From positions 1 through 24,731 of the forward strand of contig CAMPKU010000029.1 in assembly GCA_946887385.1 (NCBI GenBank): DNA of 24,731 nucleotides, written 5' to 3'. This stretch comes from an uncultured Gammaproteobacteria bacterium (GTDB lineage Bacteria > Pseudomonadota > Gammaproteobacteria > Rariloculales > Rariloculaceae). Position 1 is the first letter of the stretch; every line of letters begins with the position of its first letter. Below the pieces are notes generated by a model, which ran no database searches, was not told where the DNA came from, and saw only the letters and a program-made list of their open reading frames with translations. Both the position numbers and the translations under genes were made by a program. This document shows, in pieces, positions 1 through 7,087 of this stretch.

Positions 1-256
1 CCCCTTCGAGCGCATCGTGTATCTCGGCCGCGCTGCTCGACGCGTGCGGGAGGGCGAGTGCGTTGCCGCCATGTACTCCGCGCGTCGACCCCACCAGCCC
101 GGCATGAACGAGCGCCTTCAGGAGCTTGCTCACGGTCGGTTGGCCGAGATGGGTGGCGTCCGCGACCTGGCCGGCCGTCGTCCAGCCGGGGTCGCTGGCC
201 GCAAGTTGCGCCAGAACCATGGTTCCGTAGTCAGTCAGCTTGCTCATGCGCAGCAT
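1..256 (-). CDS. Rrf2-family SUF Fe-S assembly regulator, 5' part
   Basis: Only the first 85 codons are in the window; the gene continues past the left edge. The start ATG at 256 follows an AAAGGG ribosome-binding site; a second ATG three codons in (247) is the alternative. The protein begins MLRMSKLTDYGT, then a winged helix-turn-helix (about residues 20-60, with GQPTVSKLLKALVHAGLV), then the RGVHGGNALA wing and AAEIHDALEG. This is the typical N-terminal half of Rrf2 regulators of the SUF-regulator/IscR branch. Family members bind a [2Fe-2S] cluster through three cysteines in the second half, which lies outside the window, so cluster binding cannot be checked. In this branch the regulator usually heads a sufBCDS operon, which I infer lies to the left. 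It sits just downstream of bepA but has its own promoter. Confidence 0.85.
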   Translation of the reverse strand, partial: MLRMSKLTDYGTMVLAQLAASDPGWTTAGQVADATHLGQPTVSKLLKALVHAGLVGSTRGVHGGNALALPHASSSAAEIHDALEG

Positions 257-282
257 GGAGCGCCCTTTATCACCGCCGATTG

Positions 283-320
283 ATAGTGGACTATTTTAGT
301 CCTATTTCACGGCGCCGCAA
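283..320 (-). promoter_or_regulatory. Promoter of SUF regulator with IscR-type-1-like operator
   Basis: Reading the minus strand, a -35 candidate TTGCGG (320-315) is followed after 16 bases by TAAAAT (298-293). Over the -10 lies an interrupted palindrome: GACTAAAATAGTC matches the core GACT-RWWW-YAGTC of IscR type 1 sites, and it continues into ACTAT (287-283). On the plus strand this reads as GGACTA-TTT-TAGTCC (288-302), with a second perfect palindrome ATAGTGGACTAT at 283-294. An operator over the -10 suggests repression by an Rrf2 protein, most simply the product of the downstream gene. The outer left half-site (ATA) is poorly matched. Confidence 0.6.
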
Positions 321-340
321 ACCGGAGCGAGAACGGGCGG

Positions 341-1786
341 CTATTGCGGGCCGGTGGTCGTGGCGAGGTGGCGCTGCTCGTCGGGCAGGTACTCGATGAG
401 CTGATCGAGCCGGGCGCGGAATCGGGCGCGGTCGACCTCGTTGCTGTCGGGCGTCTCGAGCGCCATGCGTACCTGCCCAATGGCGAGCGGCAAATTGCCG
501 ATCGCGACGTAGTAGTACGACATGTAGAAATAGGCGTTCGCAACATCGCCTTCGGCGTTCGCAGCGCGGGCGATGAGCCGCAACTGAGGAGCCGTTGCCG
601 GAACGTTGTTCAACAGGTCGAGCAATACCTTGTGCGCTTCGGCCGGCTTACCGGCCCCGATCAGGGTTTCGGCGTAGCTAATCGTGAGCGGGACGTTGCG
701 CGGGAACAGCCGAATGGCGTCGGCGTACACGCGCAGGGCAGCTTCGGTGGCGCCGCTGGCAGCCATCGCCTCGGCTTGACCGACGCGAAACGCCATGGTG
801 TTCGGATAGTCCCGGATGAGCCCCCTGAACAGTTGCTCGGCGTTGTCGTTCAACGTCATGCGCATCGAGGCCAGCGCGAGCCCGTAACGATCCTGCGGCT
901 CCGGGCTATCCGCTTTATCGCGGAACGCCGCGAATGCCGCCTCGGGCGTGGCCGCGTTCAGCGCGACGAGACGGGCTTTCGTGAGCGCAAAGGTGAGGCT
1001 GCTCGTATGCGTCTTGGCGGGCAGCTGCCGAGCCCGATCGCGCGCTTCGGCCACGCGCGCCGTGGTGACGGGATGGGTGCGCAACAGCTCGGGCACTTGC
1101 TGCGACGACGCGCCGTAACGCCGCCCCAGCTTCTCGAAAAAGCTGGACATGCCGTGCGGATCGAAGCCGGCGTTCGAAAGCAGCTCGATGCCCACGCGGT
1201 CGGCCTCGTGCTCGTGGGAGCGCGTGAAATTGATCTGGCGCTGTGCCGCCAGCGCCTGCGAAGCCGTGACAACGCCCTGCATGGCATCGCTGGACATGTC
1301 GGCCGCCGCACCCAGCACCAACGCGGCCAGCATAGTGGCCATCGATACGATGCTGTTGCGCTGATTGTCGTAAGCGGCGCGCGCGATGTGGCGCTGCGTG
1401 ACGTGCGAGATCTCGTGGGCCAACACGCCGGCGAGCTCGCTCTCGCTTTCGCTTGCCAGGATCAGGCCTGCGTTCACGCCGATGAAGCCGCCGGGCATCG
1501 CAAACGCGTTGATGCGGTCGTCGTTTACGACGAAGAAATCGAAGTTGAACTCTCCGTCGTTGGCGTGCGTGGCGAGCTGCGCGCCGAGCGTGGTGAGGTA
1601 TTCGGTCAAGAACGGATCGTCGACGACCACGCCGGCGTTGCGCAGTTGCAGCATGGCCGCGCGGCCGATCTGGGCCTCGCGGCTCTTGCTGATCGCGGCA
1701 TCCGCCGGGCTGCCGAAATCCGGCAGCTCCGCGGCTTGGGCGGGCCACACCCACACGGCTGCCAAAAACGTGAGCCAGCACTTCAC
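341..1786 (-). CDS. bepA: M48 zinc metalloprotease with TPR repeats, BepA-like
   Basis: Periplasmic zinc protease and chaperone; in E. coli BepA degrades or assists misassembled outer-membrane proteins such as LptD. I start it at the GTG at 1786: a GAGGTGG ribosome-binding site lies 7 bases upstream, and the product (481 aa, near the E. coli length of 487) begins directly with a signal peptide ending about WPAQA-AE. The longer frame from ATG 1840 adds 18 residues before the signal. Visible motifs are HEISH (H124, E125, H128), the third zinc ligand E194 in HEADRVG, and H238 in RTHPVTT, equivalent to the regulatory His of BepA. TPR-like helices fill the C-terminal half. bcp lies just upstream, and bepA is probably co-transcribed with gcvR-bcp, an order also seen near dapA in E. 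coli. Confidence 0.9.
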   Translation of the reverse strand: MKCWLTFLAAVWVWPAQAAELPDFGSPADAAISKSREAQIGRAAMLQLRNAGVVVDDPFLTEYLTTLGAQLATHANDGEFNFDFFVVNDDRINAFAMPGGFIGVNAGLILASESESELAGVLAHEISHVTQRHIARAAYDNQRNSIVSMATMLAALVLGAAADMSSDAMQGVVTASQALAAQRQINFTRSHEHEADRVGIELLSNAGFDPHGMSSFFEKLGRRYGASSQQVPELLRTHPVTTARVAEARDRARQLPAKTHTSSLTFALTKARLVALNAATPEAAFAAFRDKADSPEPQDRYGLALASMRMTLNDNAEQLFRGLIRDYPNTMAFRVGQAEAMAASGATEAALRVYADAIRLFPRNVPLTISYAETLIGAGKPAEAHKVLLDLLNNVPATAPQLRLIARAANAEGDVANAYFYMSYYYVAIGNLPLAIGQVRMALETPDSNEVDRARFRARLDQLIEYLPDEQRHLATTTGPQ

Positions 1787-1857
1787 GGCAAAGCCACCTC
1801 GATATCGTGGATGGGCGCGCATGGTGCTATCGACCGCCATACCCGCGCTGCGTTCCG

Positions 1858-2325
1858 TTAGAGCTCCGCCGCGGCTGCCAGTACTTCGGCTACGTGCCCA
1901 TCCACTTTTACCTTACGCCACTCCCTGCGCAGGATGCCATCGGCATCGACCAAAAAGGTGCTGCGCTCGATGCCGCGCACCTTCTTGCCGTACATATTCT
2001 TGTCTTTGATGACGTCGAATTGTCGGCATAGCGCCTCGTCCGCGTCCGAGACCAGCTCGAACGGTAGTGCATACTTTCCCTGAAACTTGGCATGCGACGC
2101 CAGTGTGTCTCGCGACACCCCGATCACGCGCACCTTGAGCTTGCCGAAAGCCGGGTGCTGATCGCGGAAATCCTTGCTTTCGAGCGTGCAGCCCGGCGTG
2201 TCGTCCTTCGGATAGAAGTACAAGACATAAGGGCGGCCAAGGAGGTCCTTGCTGGAAAGCTTTGGCTGCGCCGTGGTTGCGACGCTGAACGATGCCACTT
2301 TCTTGCCCACGGTAGGAGTGCCCAT
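1858..2325 (-). CDS. bcp: Peroxiredoxin, Bcp/PrxQ family
   Basis: Thiol peroxidase that reduces hydrogen and organic peroxides, cytoplasmic, 155 aa (E. coli Bcp is 156). The peroxidatic cysteine is C46 in YPKDDTPGCTLES, the universal PxxxTxxC active site. The resolving cysteine found five residues later in many Bcp proteins is absent (S50-K51 there). The only other cysteine is C100 in DEALCRQFDV. It may therefore act as a 1-Cys enzyme or use C100. The ATG at 2325 is preceded by GAGGAT with 8-base spacing. gcvR ends 27 bases upstream and bepA follows, so the three genes look like one transcription unit. Confidence 0.93.
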   Translation of the reverse strand: MGTPTVGKKVASFSVATTAQPKLSSKDLLGRPYVLYFYPKDDTPGCTLESKDFRDQHPAFGKLKVRVIGVSRDTLASHAKFQGKYALPFELVSDADEALCRQFDVIKDKNMYGKKVRGIERSTFLVDADGILRREWRKVKVDGHVAEVLAAAAEL

Positions 2326-2352
2326 GGATCGTGATCCTCGCGCTGAAGCCGA

Positions 2353-2886
2353 TCAGGAGTGTTTGACCGGTTCCATGATGGCATCTACGTTGAGCTGGTC
2401 GCAAAAGTCCATGAACTCCTCGCGTAGCCCCGAGATGTGGACGTTGCCCGGAATGTTGACGGCCATCTGCACGGAAAACATAGGGGCGCCCGTATGGGTG
2501 GCGGCGTAGCTGCGGGTCGAAACCTCCGCGATCTCGACCTTCCGCGCCGCGAAGAACCCGCTCAAGCTATGCACGACGCCCGGCTGGTCCAACCCGACGA
2601 CGTCGACGGCGTAGGGCAATAGCTCTTTGCCGAAACGGCGCGGCTCAGTGCGCTTGAACTGCATCGTGACGCCGTTGCTGTTCGCGAAGCGCGTGAGCTC
2701 GCGTTCCATTCGGCTCACCGTGTGCCAGTTGCCGGAGACGAGAAGCAGCATCGCCACGTCCGAGCCGAAGGCGGCGATCCGGCTTTCCTTGATGTTCCCA
2801 CCGCACTCCATGATGACGCGAGTCAATTCCTGCACGACGGCGGTGGGTTCGCCGCCGACGGCGGAGATGACCATCAGTTGTTCCAT
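2353..2886 (-). CDS. gcvR: Glycine cleavage system regulator GcvR-like, tandem ACT domains
   Basis: A 177-residue protein with two ACT modules. The first is MEQLMVISAVGGEPTAV with the CGGNIKESR turn; the second is YAVDVVGLDQPGVVHSLSG followed by EIAEVSTRSYA. In E. coli GcvR binds GcvA and represses the glycine cleavage operon when glycine is low. The reading frame extends upstream to 3084, but that extension crosses the divergent dapA start and promoter, and family alignment begins at MEQL. I therefore use ATG 2886; ATG 2874 is the alternative. No gcvA is in the window. It is the first gene of the gcvR-bcp-bepA unit and is transcribed away from dapA, as in E. coli. Confidence 0.88.
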   Translation of the reverse strand: MEQLMVISAVGGEPTAVVQELTRVIMECGGNIKESRIAAFGSDVAMLLLVSGNWHTVSRMERELTRFANSNGVTMQFKRTEPRRFGKELLPYAVDVVGLDQPGVVHSLSGFFAARKVEIAEVSTRSYAATHTGAPMFSVQMAVNIPGNVHISGLREEFMDFCDQLNVDAIMEPVKHS

Positions 2887-2919
2887 CCCAAGAAAATCCC
2901 GCGGCGTAACCGGTCCGCC

Positions 2920-2984
2920 AGTGTACCCCGAACCGTTGGGTCCGCAACGCTCGGGTTGCGGACCCCGAGAGCGGCCGGTACTAT
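2920..2984. promoter_or_regulatory. Divergent gcvR/dapA promoters sharing a palindrome
   Basis: A perfect 11-bp inverted repeat, GGGTCCGCAAC (2938-2948) and GTTGCGGACCC (2955-2965), surrounds a 6-base centre. Each arm carries a TTGCGG that can serve as a -35. To the right, TTGCGG (2956-2961) is followed after 17 bases by TACTAT (2979-2984), towards dapA. To the left, on the minus strand, TTGCGG (2947-2942) is followed after 16 bases by TACACT (2925-2920), towards gcvR. The symmetry suggests one operator controlling both genes, or simply back-to-back -35 boxes. The binding factor is unknown. Confidence 0.5.
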
Positions 2985-3025
2985 CGTTCGCCTTTTTGGC
3001 TCTTGTGCGCGAAAGGATTTCGACG

Positions 3026-3913
3026 ATGTTGTCCGGCAGCATGGTGGCAGTAGTCACGCCGATGGACGCAGACGGCACCGTCAACTACGGGCAGTTCGCG
3101 AAGCTCATCGATTTTCACATCGACTCCGGAACGCAAGCGCTCGTGGTTGCCGGCACCACGGGTGAATCCGCGACGCTCGATCACGCCGAGCACGTTGAGG
3201 TCATCGCGAAGGCGTGCGAGGTGGCAGCGGGGCGCATCCCAATCGTTGCCGGTACAGGATCCAACTCCACGGCCCAGACGTTACAGCTTTCGCGTGAGGT
3301 GGACCGGCTGCCGGTCGCGGCGTTCCTCGTGGTGACGCCTTACTACAACAAGCCCACTCAAGAAGGCATGCGGCGGCATTTTTCATTGATCGCGGACGCG
3401 GTTACGCGGCCGGTGATTCTCTACAACGTGCCGGGCCGCACGGGCGTGGACTTGAAGCCCGACACCGTGATCCGGCTCGCGGCTCATCCGAACATTCAGG
3501 GCGTGAAGGAAGCCACCGGGGAACTGAATCGCGTGCGCGTGCTCAGAGACGCATGTGGTTCGAGCTTCAAGCTCCTGAGTGGCGATGACGCGACGAGTTG
3601 CGAATTCATGTTGCAGGGTGGGGACGGCGTGATTTCGGTGACAGGCAACGTGGCGCCATCGGCGCTGCGGCAGCTGTGCGATGCTGCCACGGCACGCAGG
3701 CGCGTCGAGGCCGAGCGCATCGATGCGCGTCTCCAGCCGCTGCACCGCAATTTGTTCTGCGAAAGCAATCCGATTCCCGTCAAGTGGGCCGTTCAGCAGA
3801 TGGGACTGATCGGCCCCGGCATCCGCCTGCCGCTCACTCCGCTCGCGCCGCAGTTCTACGGCGTCGTGCGCGACGCGATGACCGCGGCCAGCGTTCAGGT
3901 CGCGGCCGCATAA
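3026..3913 (+). CDS. dapA: 4-hydroxy-tetrahydrodipicolinate synthase
   Basis: Condenses pyruvate with L-aspartate-4-semialdehyde, the first committed step of lysine and meso-diaminopimelate synthesis; cytoplasmic (beta/alpha)8 barrel. The 295-aa product starts at ATG 3026, preceded by AAAGGA with 8-base spacing. With this start the catalytic residues fall at the E. coli positions: Schiff-base lysine K161 in GVKEATG, Y133 in ILYNVPGRTG, T44 in GTTGES, Y107 in TPYYNKP and R138. The open frame extends upstream to 2627, but that part is antisense to gcvR. A lipoprotein gene follows 2 bases after the stop, as bamC does in E. coli. Confidence 0.96.
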   Translation: MLSGSMVAVVTPMDADGTVNYGQFAKLIDFHIDSGTQALVVAGTTGESATLDHAEHVEVIAKACEVAAGRIPIVAGTGSNSTAQTLQLSREVDRLPVAAFLVVTPYYNKPTQEGMRRHFSLIADAVTRPVILYNVPGRTGVDLKPDTVIRLAAHPNIQGVKEATGELNRVRVLRDACGSSFKLLSGDDATSCEFMLQGGDGVISVTGNVAPSALRQLCDAATARRRVEAERIDARLQPLHRNLFCESNPIPVKWAVQQMGLIGPGIRLPLTPLAPQFYGVVRDAMTAASVQVAAA

Positions 3914-3915
3914 CG

Positions 3916-4275
3916 ATGCAACCACGCACCGTCTGGTGGCTGATCGTCGGGCTCGCGGCGATGGCAGGCTGCTCGCGCCAAGACACCACGGCTTGCGAGC
4001 CCGATACGCGCTATACGACGGCGCGCTCTGCGCCGCCGGTGCAGATTCCCGACGATCTCTCACCGCCCGACGAAAGCGACGCGCTACGCTTGCCGCCGGA
4101 CGTGGGCTCCGCTCCGCTCACCGTAGCGGGCGAGTGTCTCGAGGCGCCGCCGTCGTTTTTCGGCGATTCGCGGCCGTTTAGACGCGGCGACGAGCCCGAG
4201 GCGCCGGCGGAAACGCCGGCCGAGCCCGCAGAACAGGCGCCCGCTCCCGACAGCGACCGCGTCATCTCCAACTAG
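3916..4275 (+). CDS. Short lipoprotein in the bamC position, BamC N-terminal-like
   Basis: A 119-aa protein starting 2 bases after the dapA stop. Residues 1-19 are a lipoprotein signal ending LAAMAGC, with Ser after the lipidated Cys19, which by the +2 rule favours the outer membrane. The mature part has no obvious fold: a PPVQIPDDLSPPDE segment, then a proline/glutamate/alanine-rich tail. BamC, encoded after dapA in many gammaproteobacteria, begins with a disordered segment of this kind that wraps around BamD, and continues into two helix-grip domains. Those domains are absent here. I read it as a shortened BamC or an analogue; this rests on position and the short IPDDL-type motif, so it is inference. 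It could instead be an unrelated lipoprotein. Confidence 0.7.
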   Translation: MQPRTVWWLIVGLAAMAGCSRQDTTACEPDTRYTTARSAPPVQIPDDLSPPDESDALRLPPDVGSAPLTVAGECLEAPPSFFGDSRPFRRGDEPEAPAETPAEPAEQAPAPDSDRVISN

Positions 4276-4349
4276 TCCGGCGATTGCTTCGCCGCGCAAG
4301 CGCGGTACACCATGACCCACCGATTGGCTACGCCAAGGTGCCTCCGTCG

Positions 4350-5648
4350 ATGCTGTTCGCTGAAATCTTCGTGATCGTCGTGCTCATTTCGATCAACGCC
4401 TTGCTCGCGATGTCGGAGCTTGCAGTGATCTCCTCGCGGCGAAGCCGCCTGCAAGAGCTCGTGAAGCGCCGTCACCGCGGGGCGCGCATCGCAATACGGC
4501 TGCTCGAGAGCCCCACCGAGTTCTTGTCGACGGTGCAAGTGGGCATCACGATGATCGGCGTGCTCGCCGGCGCGTTCAGCGGTGCCACGTTAGCGGCCAC
4601 GTTCGGAGTGTGGCTCGATGGTTGGCCGCTGATCGCGCCGTATGGACAACCGACCGCGCTCGCGATCGTCGTGCTCGGCATCACCTACGCTTCACTGGTG
4701 GTGGGCGAGCTCGTGCCCAAGCGCATCGCCCTCAATGATCCCGAACGCATCGCCTCGGCGCTGGCGCCGTTGATGCGCGCCCTCGCCAAGGCCGCCACAC
4801 CTGCCGTCTGGTTGCTGCGCCTGTCCACCGAGAGCCTGCTGCGCCCGTTCGGGCTATCGCGCGATCGCAACTTGACGGTGACGGAGGACGAGGTTCGAAG
4901 CCTCGTGGCTGAAGGCACGCGCTCAGGCGTCTTCATGCCGAAGGAGCGGGAGATGATCGAAGGCGTTCTTCGTCTCGCCGACCGCACGGCACGCGCCGTG
5001 ATGACGCCGCGGCAAGAGGTGGCATGGCTCGACGTGGATGCGACGCCGGCCGACATCGTCGCGCAGCTCGATTCGCGGCGCTTGTCGCGTTTTCCCGTTT
5101 GCCGCGAAACCATCGACAATCCCGTCGGTGTCGTGCACATGAAAGATCTCGCGCGCGCGGCCCTCGCGGGCCAGTCCGTGGCGCTCGCCGACGTGATGAT
5201 TCAGCCGTTCGTGGTGCCCGACGGCACGCCCGTGCTCAGGTTGCTGGAAAGCTTTCGCGGCGAAGCAACTCACATCGCCATCGTCGTCGATGAGTACGGC
5301 ACGACGCAGGGCGTGGTTACCTTCGCCGACATCATCGAAGCCGTGGCCGGTACGTTGCCGGACGCAAGCGGCGAGCTCGAGTTGGCGCTGGTGAAGCGCG
5401 CGGACGGCACGTGGCTCGTCGACGGTAGCGTAGGTATAGATGAGTTCGAGGACCGGCTCGGCGTGTCTGGGCTACGCGGCGCGGGATCGTTCGATACCGT
5501 GGCCGGCTACGCGCTGTTTCGGCTGGGTCGCTTGCCGGCGGTGGGCGATTCGTTTACCGACCGCAGCGGGCACTACGAAATATTGGACATGGACGGCCGG
5601 CGTATCGACAAGCTCGCGTTCCGCCCGCGTATCGACGACGACGGGTAA
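4350..5648 (+). CDS. CNNM/CorC-like membrane protein with CBS pair (hemolysin family)
   Basis: A 432-aa inner-membrane protein. The N-terminal CNNM/DUF21 domain (residues 1-175) has hydrophobic segments at about 4-22, 62-85 and 102-122, with the characteristic GELVPKRIAL after the third. A pair of CBS domains follows (about 213-335; RAVMTPRQEV, then VVDEYGTTQGVVT), then a C-terminal CorC/HlyC domain (about 350-430). Family members are implicated in Mg2+/Co2+ transport; the 'hemolysin' label is historical. I start at ATG 4350, with AAGGTG 9 bases upstream, rather than at the upstream in-frame start at 4284, because MLFAEIF opens the first membrane segment. Substrate is not evident from sequence. 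It converges on the M23 gene with only 7 bases between stops. Confidence 0.9.
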   Translation: MLFAEIFVIVVLISINALLAMSELAVISSRRSRLQELVKRRHRGARIAIRLLESPTEFLSTVQVGITMIGVLAGAFSGATLAATFGVWLDGWPLIAPYGQPTALAIVVLGITYASLVVGELVPKRIALNDPERIASALAPLMRALAKAATPAVWLLRLSTESLLRPFGLSRDRNLTVTEDEVRSLVAEGTRSGVFMPKEREMIEGVLRLADRTARAVMTPRQEVAWLDVDATPADIVAQLDSRRLSRFPVCRETIDNPVGVVHMKDLARAALAGQSVALADVMIQPFVVPDGTPVLRLLESFRGEATHIAIVVDEYGTTQGVVTFADIIEAVAGTLPDASGELELALVKRADGTWLVDGSVGIDEFEDRLGVSGLRGAGSFDTVAGYALFRLGRLPAVGDSFTDRSGHYEILDMDGRRIDKLAFRPRIDDDG

Positions 5649-5655
5649 GCGCGGC

Positions 5656-7017
5656 TCAGGGGCCGGGCGGCGTGAGCCCGGCGTCGGTGAACTTGCGCAC
5701 GATGCGATCCTGCACCCACTGACCGCTCCACCAATCGATCGGCGTGATGGCGTTGCCGCCGAGCAGCATCGTGAAGTGCAGATGATCGCCGCCCGCCAGG
5801 CCGGTCGCGCCGCTGCGCCCGAGCTCGGCTTCGCTCTCCACCATCTGGCCTTCGCTCACGCTGATCGACGACAGATGGGCGTAGAGCGACTGTAGCCCCA
5901 TGCCGTGATCGAGGATCACGCAGTTGCCGTAGATTCCGAGCCAGCCGGCGTGCAGCACGCGGCCGCGATTGGCGGCCAGAACGGATGCCGCCGCAGTCGA
6001 GGCGAGATCGAATCCCAAATGTACTTGACGGTCGACGTCGGCACCGCCGTAGACGTACGTGCGCTGATCGGCGAAGCCCGCTTCCACTGCCGTGTTGATG
6101 AGCTGCTTGAACGGCCCGCGCCACAAGATCTCCGGCGACGTGACCGCGGCGAGCGCCGAAATCGTCTCGTTATTGATGCGCCGCAAGTCGCGATTGATCG
6201 TGAGGTAAGACGCGAGAAGGTTGTTGGGATCGTCCACCGTGAGCTCGGGCGTGTTTTGGAGGATGGCCGGCACCACTCGGGCGAGGAAACGGTCGTCGAG
6301 GTTGATGGTGCTCGAGCGAAATTGCTTAGGGAATACGCGAAAGTCGAAGCTGCCGCTGCCCTCGTTGCCGACGGTGTCGCGCGCGAAGACCGTGATCGGC
6401 GTGTTGAGCTCCTGATCCCAGAGCAGCGCGAAGAACGCAAGGCGCAGAGCCGGATCCGCGCCGCCGGCGGGAAATCCGCGGTACTCGCGATCGCCTACGC
6501 GCACGCCGGATTCGGCATCGGGAGGATTCACGCGGTAGACGACCAGCTCCGAGCCGCCGTGATTGACGTAGTGGAACTGTGACAGCACGGCCACTTGCGG
6601 CGGCGTCAAGCGCACTTCGAGCGTTCGCGTGGCCGTGGACGTGGCCTGCCGCAGCCCGAAGAGCACGGGACGCACGGCGGTGACGTTGACCTGCGCTTCG
6701 CCCGCTTTCAAATCGGGTAGCGTGCGTTTGCCGGCGGGGCGCACGACGGTAACCTCGTCGCCCACCGTCGCAAGGCCGGCAGCCGTGGCGGGTGTGAGGT
6801 CGAAAATCGGCATCGTGGCGCCGCCCTGGACGAGCGCGACGGCGAGGCCCGTCAACGTGCCCCCGGGTGCGCTCACCTTGACGGCAATCTCGCCCGTTTG
6901 ACCGATCAGGGCGGGCCCGGTGATCTCGATGGCGGGACCCTCGGCCCGACCGGCGTTGACCCACAGCGCTGCCGCGCCGACCGCAAGGAGCACGAGGACG
7001 ATCAGTACTTTCCACAT
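5656..7017 (-). CDS. M23 (LytM-type) zinc peptidase, membrane-anchored
   Basis: A 453-aa periplasmic protein with an N-terminal signal anchor (about residues 3-21), beta-rich linker domains and a C-terminal M23 domain from about 320. The metal and catalytic residues are present: H333 and D337 in QVHLGFDLAS, H381 in SLYAHLSS, and the HxH pair H412/H414 in GDHLHFTM. It should therefore be an active peptidoglycan endopeptidase rather than a degenerate EnvC-like activator. The N-terminal part does not match a family I can name. The start is fixed by the signal anchor. No clear ribosome-binding site precedes it; instead a TACAAT hexamer lies 7 bases upstream, suggesting a very short or absent leader. 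Confidence 0.88.
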   Translation of the reverse strand: MWKVLIVLVLLAVGAAALWVNAGRAEGPAIEITGPALIGQTGEIAVKVSAPGGTLTGLAVALVQGGATMPIFDLTPATAAGLATVGDEVTVVRPAGKRTLPDLKAGEAQVNVTAVRPVLFGLRQATSTATRTLEVRLTPPQVAVLSQFHYVNHGGSELVVYRVNPPDAESGVRVGDREYRGFPAGGADPALRLAFFALLWDQELNTPITVFARDTVGNEGSGSFDFRVFPKQFRSSTINLDDRFLARVVPAILQNTPELTVDDPNNLLASYLTINRDLRRINNETISALAAVTSPEILWRGPFKQLINTAVEAGFADQRTYVYGGADVDRQVHLGFDLASTAAASVLAANRGRVLHAGWLGIYGNCVILDHGMGLQSLYAHLSSISVSEGQMVESEAELGRSGATGLAGGDHLHFTMLLGGNAITPIDWWSGQWVQDRIVRKFTDAGLTPPGP

Positions 7018-7023
7018 GGGCGC

Positions 7024-7029
7024 GATTGT
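7024..7029 (-). promoter_or_regulatory. -10 hexamer TACAAT close to the M23 gene start
   Basis: On the minus strand TACAAT ends 7 bases before the ATG at 7017, which would place the transcript start at or next to the start codon. The expected -35 zone (7047-7052) reads TGTGAA, a weak match. This is the only good -10 in the 70-base divergent gap with the VOC gene. Confidence 0.4.
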
Positions 7030-7087
7030 ACCGACAGCTCGCGTGATTCACACTCGTCGCCGTAACCTGACAGGCGAGGGACGCGCA

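Noticed and set aside
344..1861. 505-codon open frame on the plus strand
   Set aside because: It lies fully antisense to bepA, whose zinc motifs and signal peptide are clear; the translation is Arg/Gly/His-rich with no recognisable motif, typical of GC-rich shadows.
2627..3025. N-terminal extension of dapA
   Set aside because: It is antisense to gcvR; the catalytic residues fall at E. coli numbering only with ATG 3026.
2887..3084. N-terminal extension of gcvR
   Set aside because: The extension crosses the dapA start and both promoters, and family alignment begins at the ATG at 2886.
4278..4305. Two overlapping GC-rich hairpins after the short lipoprotein gene as a terminator
   Set aside because: Stems of 5-6 bp with no U-run in a GC-rich gap; the downstream gene follows on the same strand, so termination is not supported.
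5662..5682. GCCGGGC/GCCCGGC hairpin at the end of the M23 gene as a terminator
   Set aside because: It is inside the coding region of the M23 gene and has no U-run on either strand; GC-rich coding sequence gives such stems readily.
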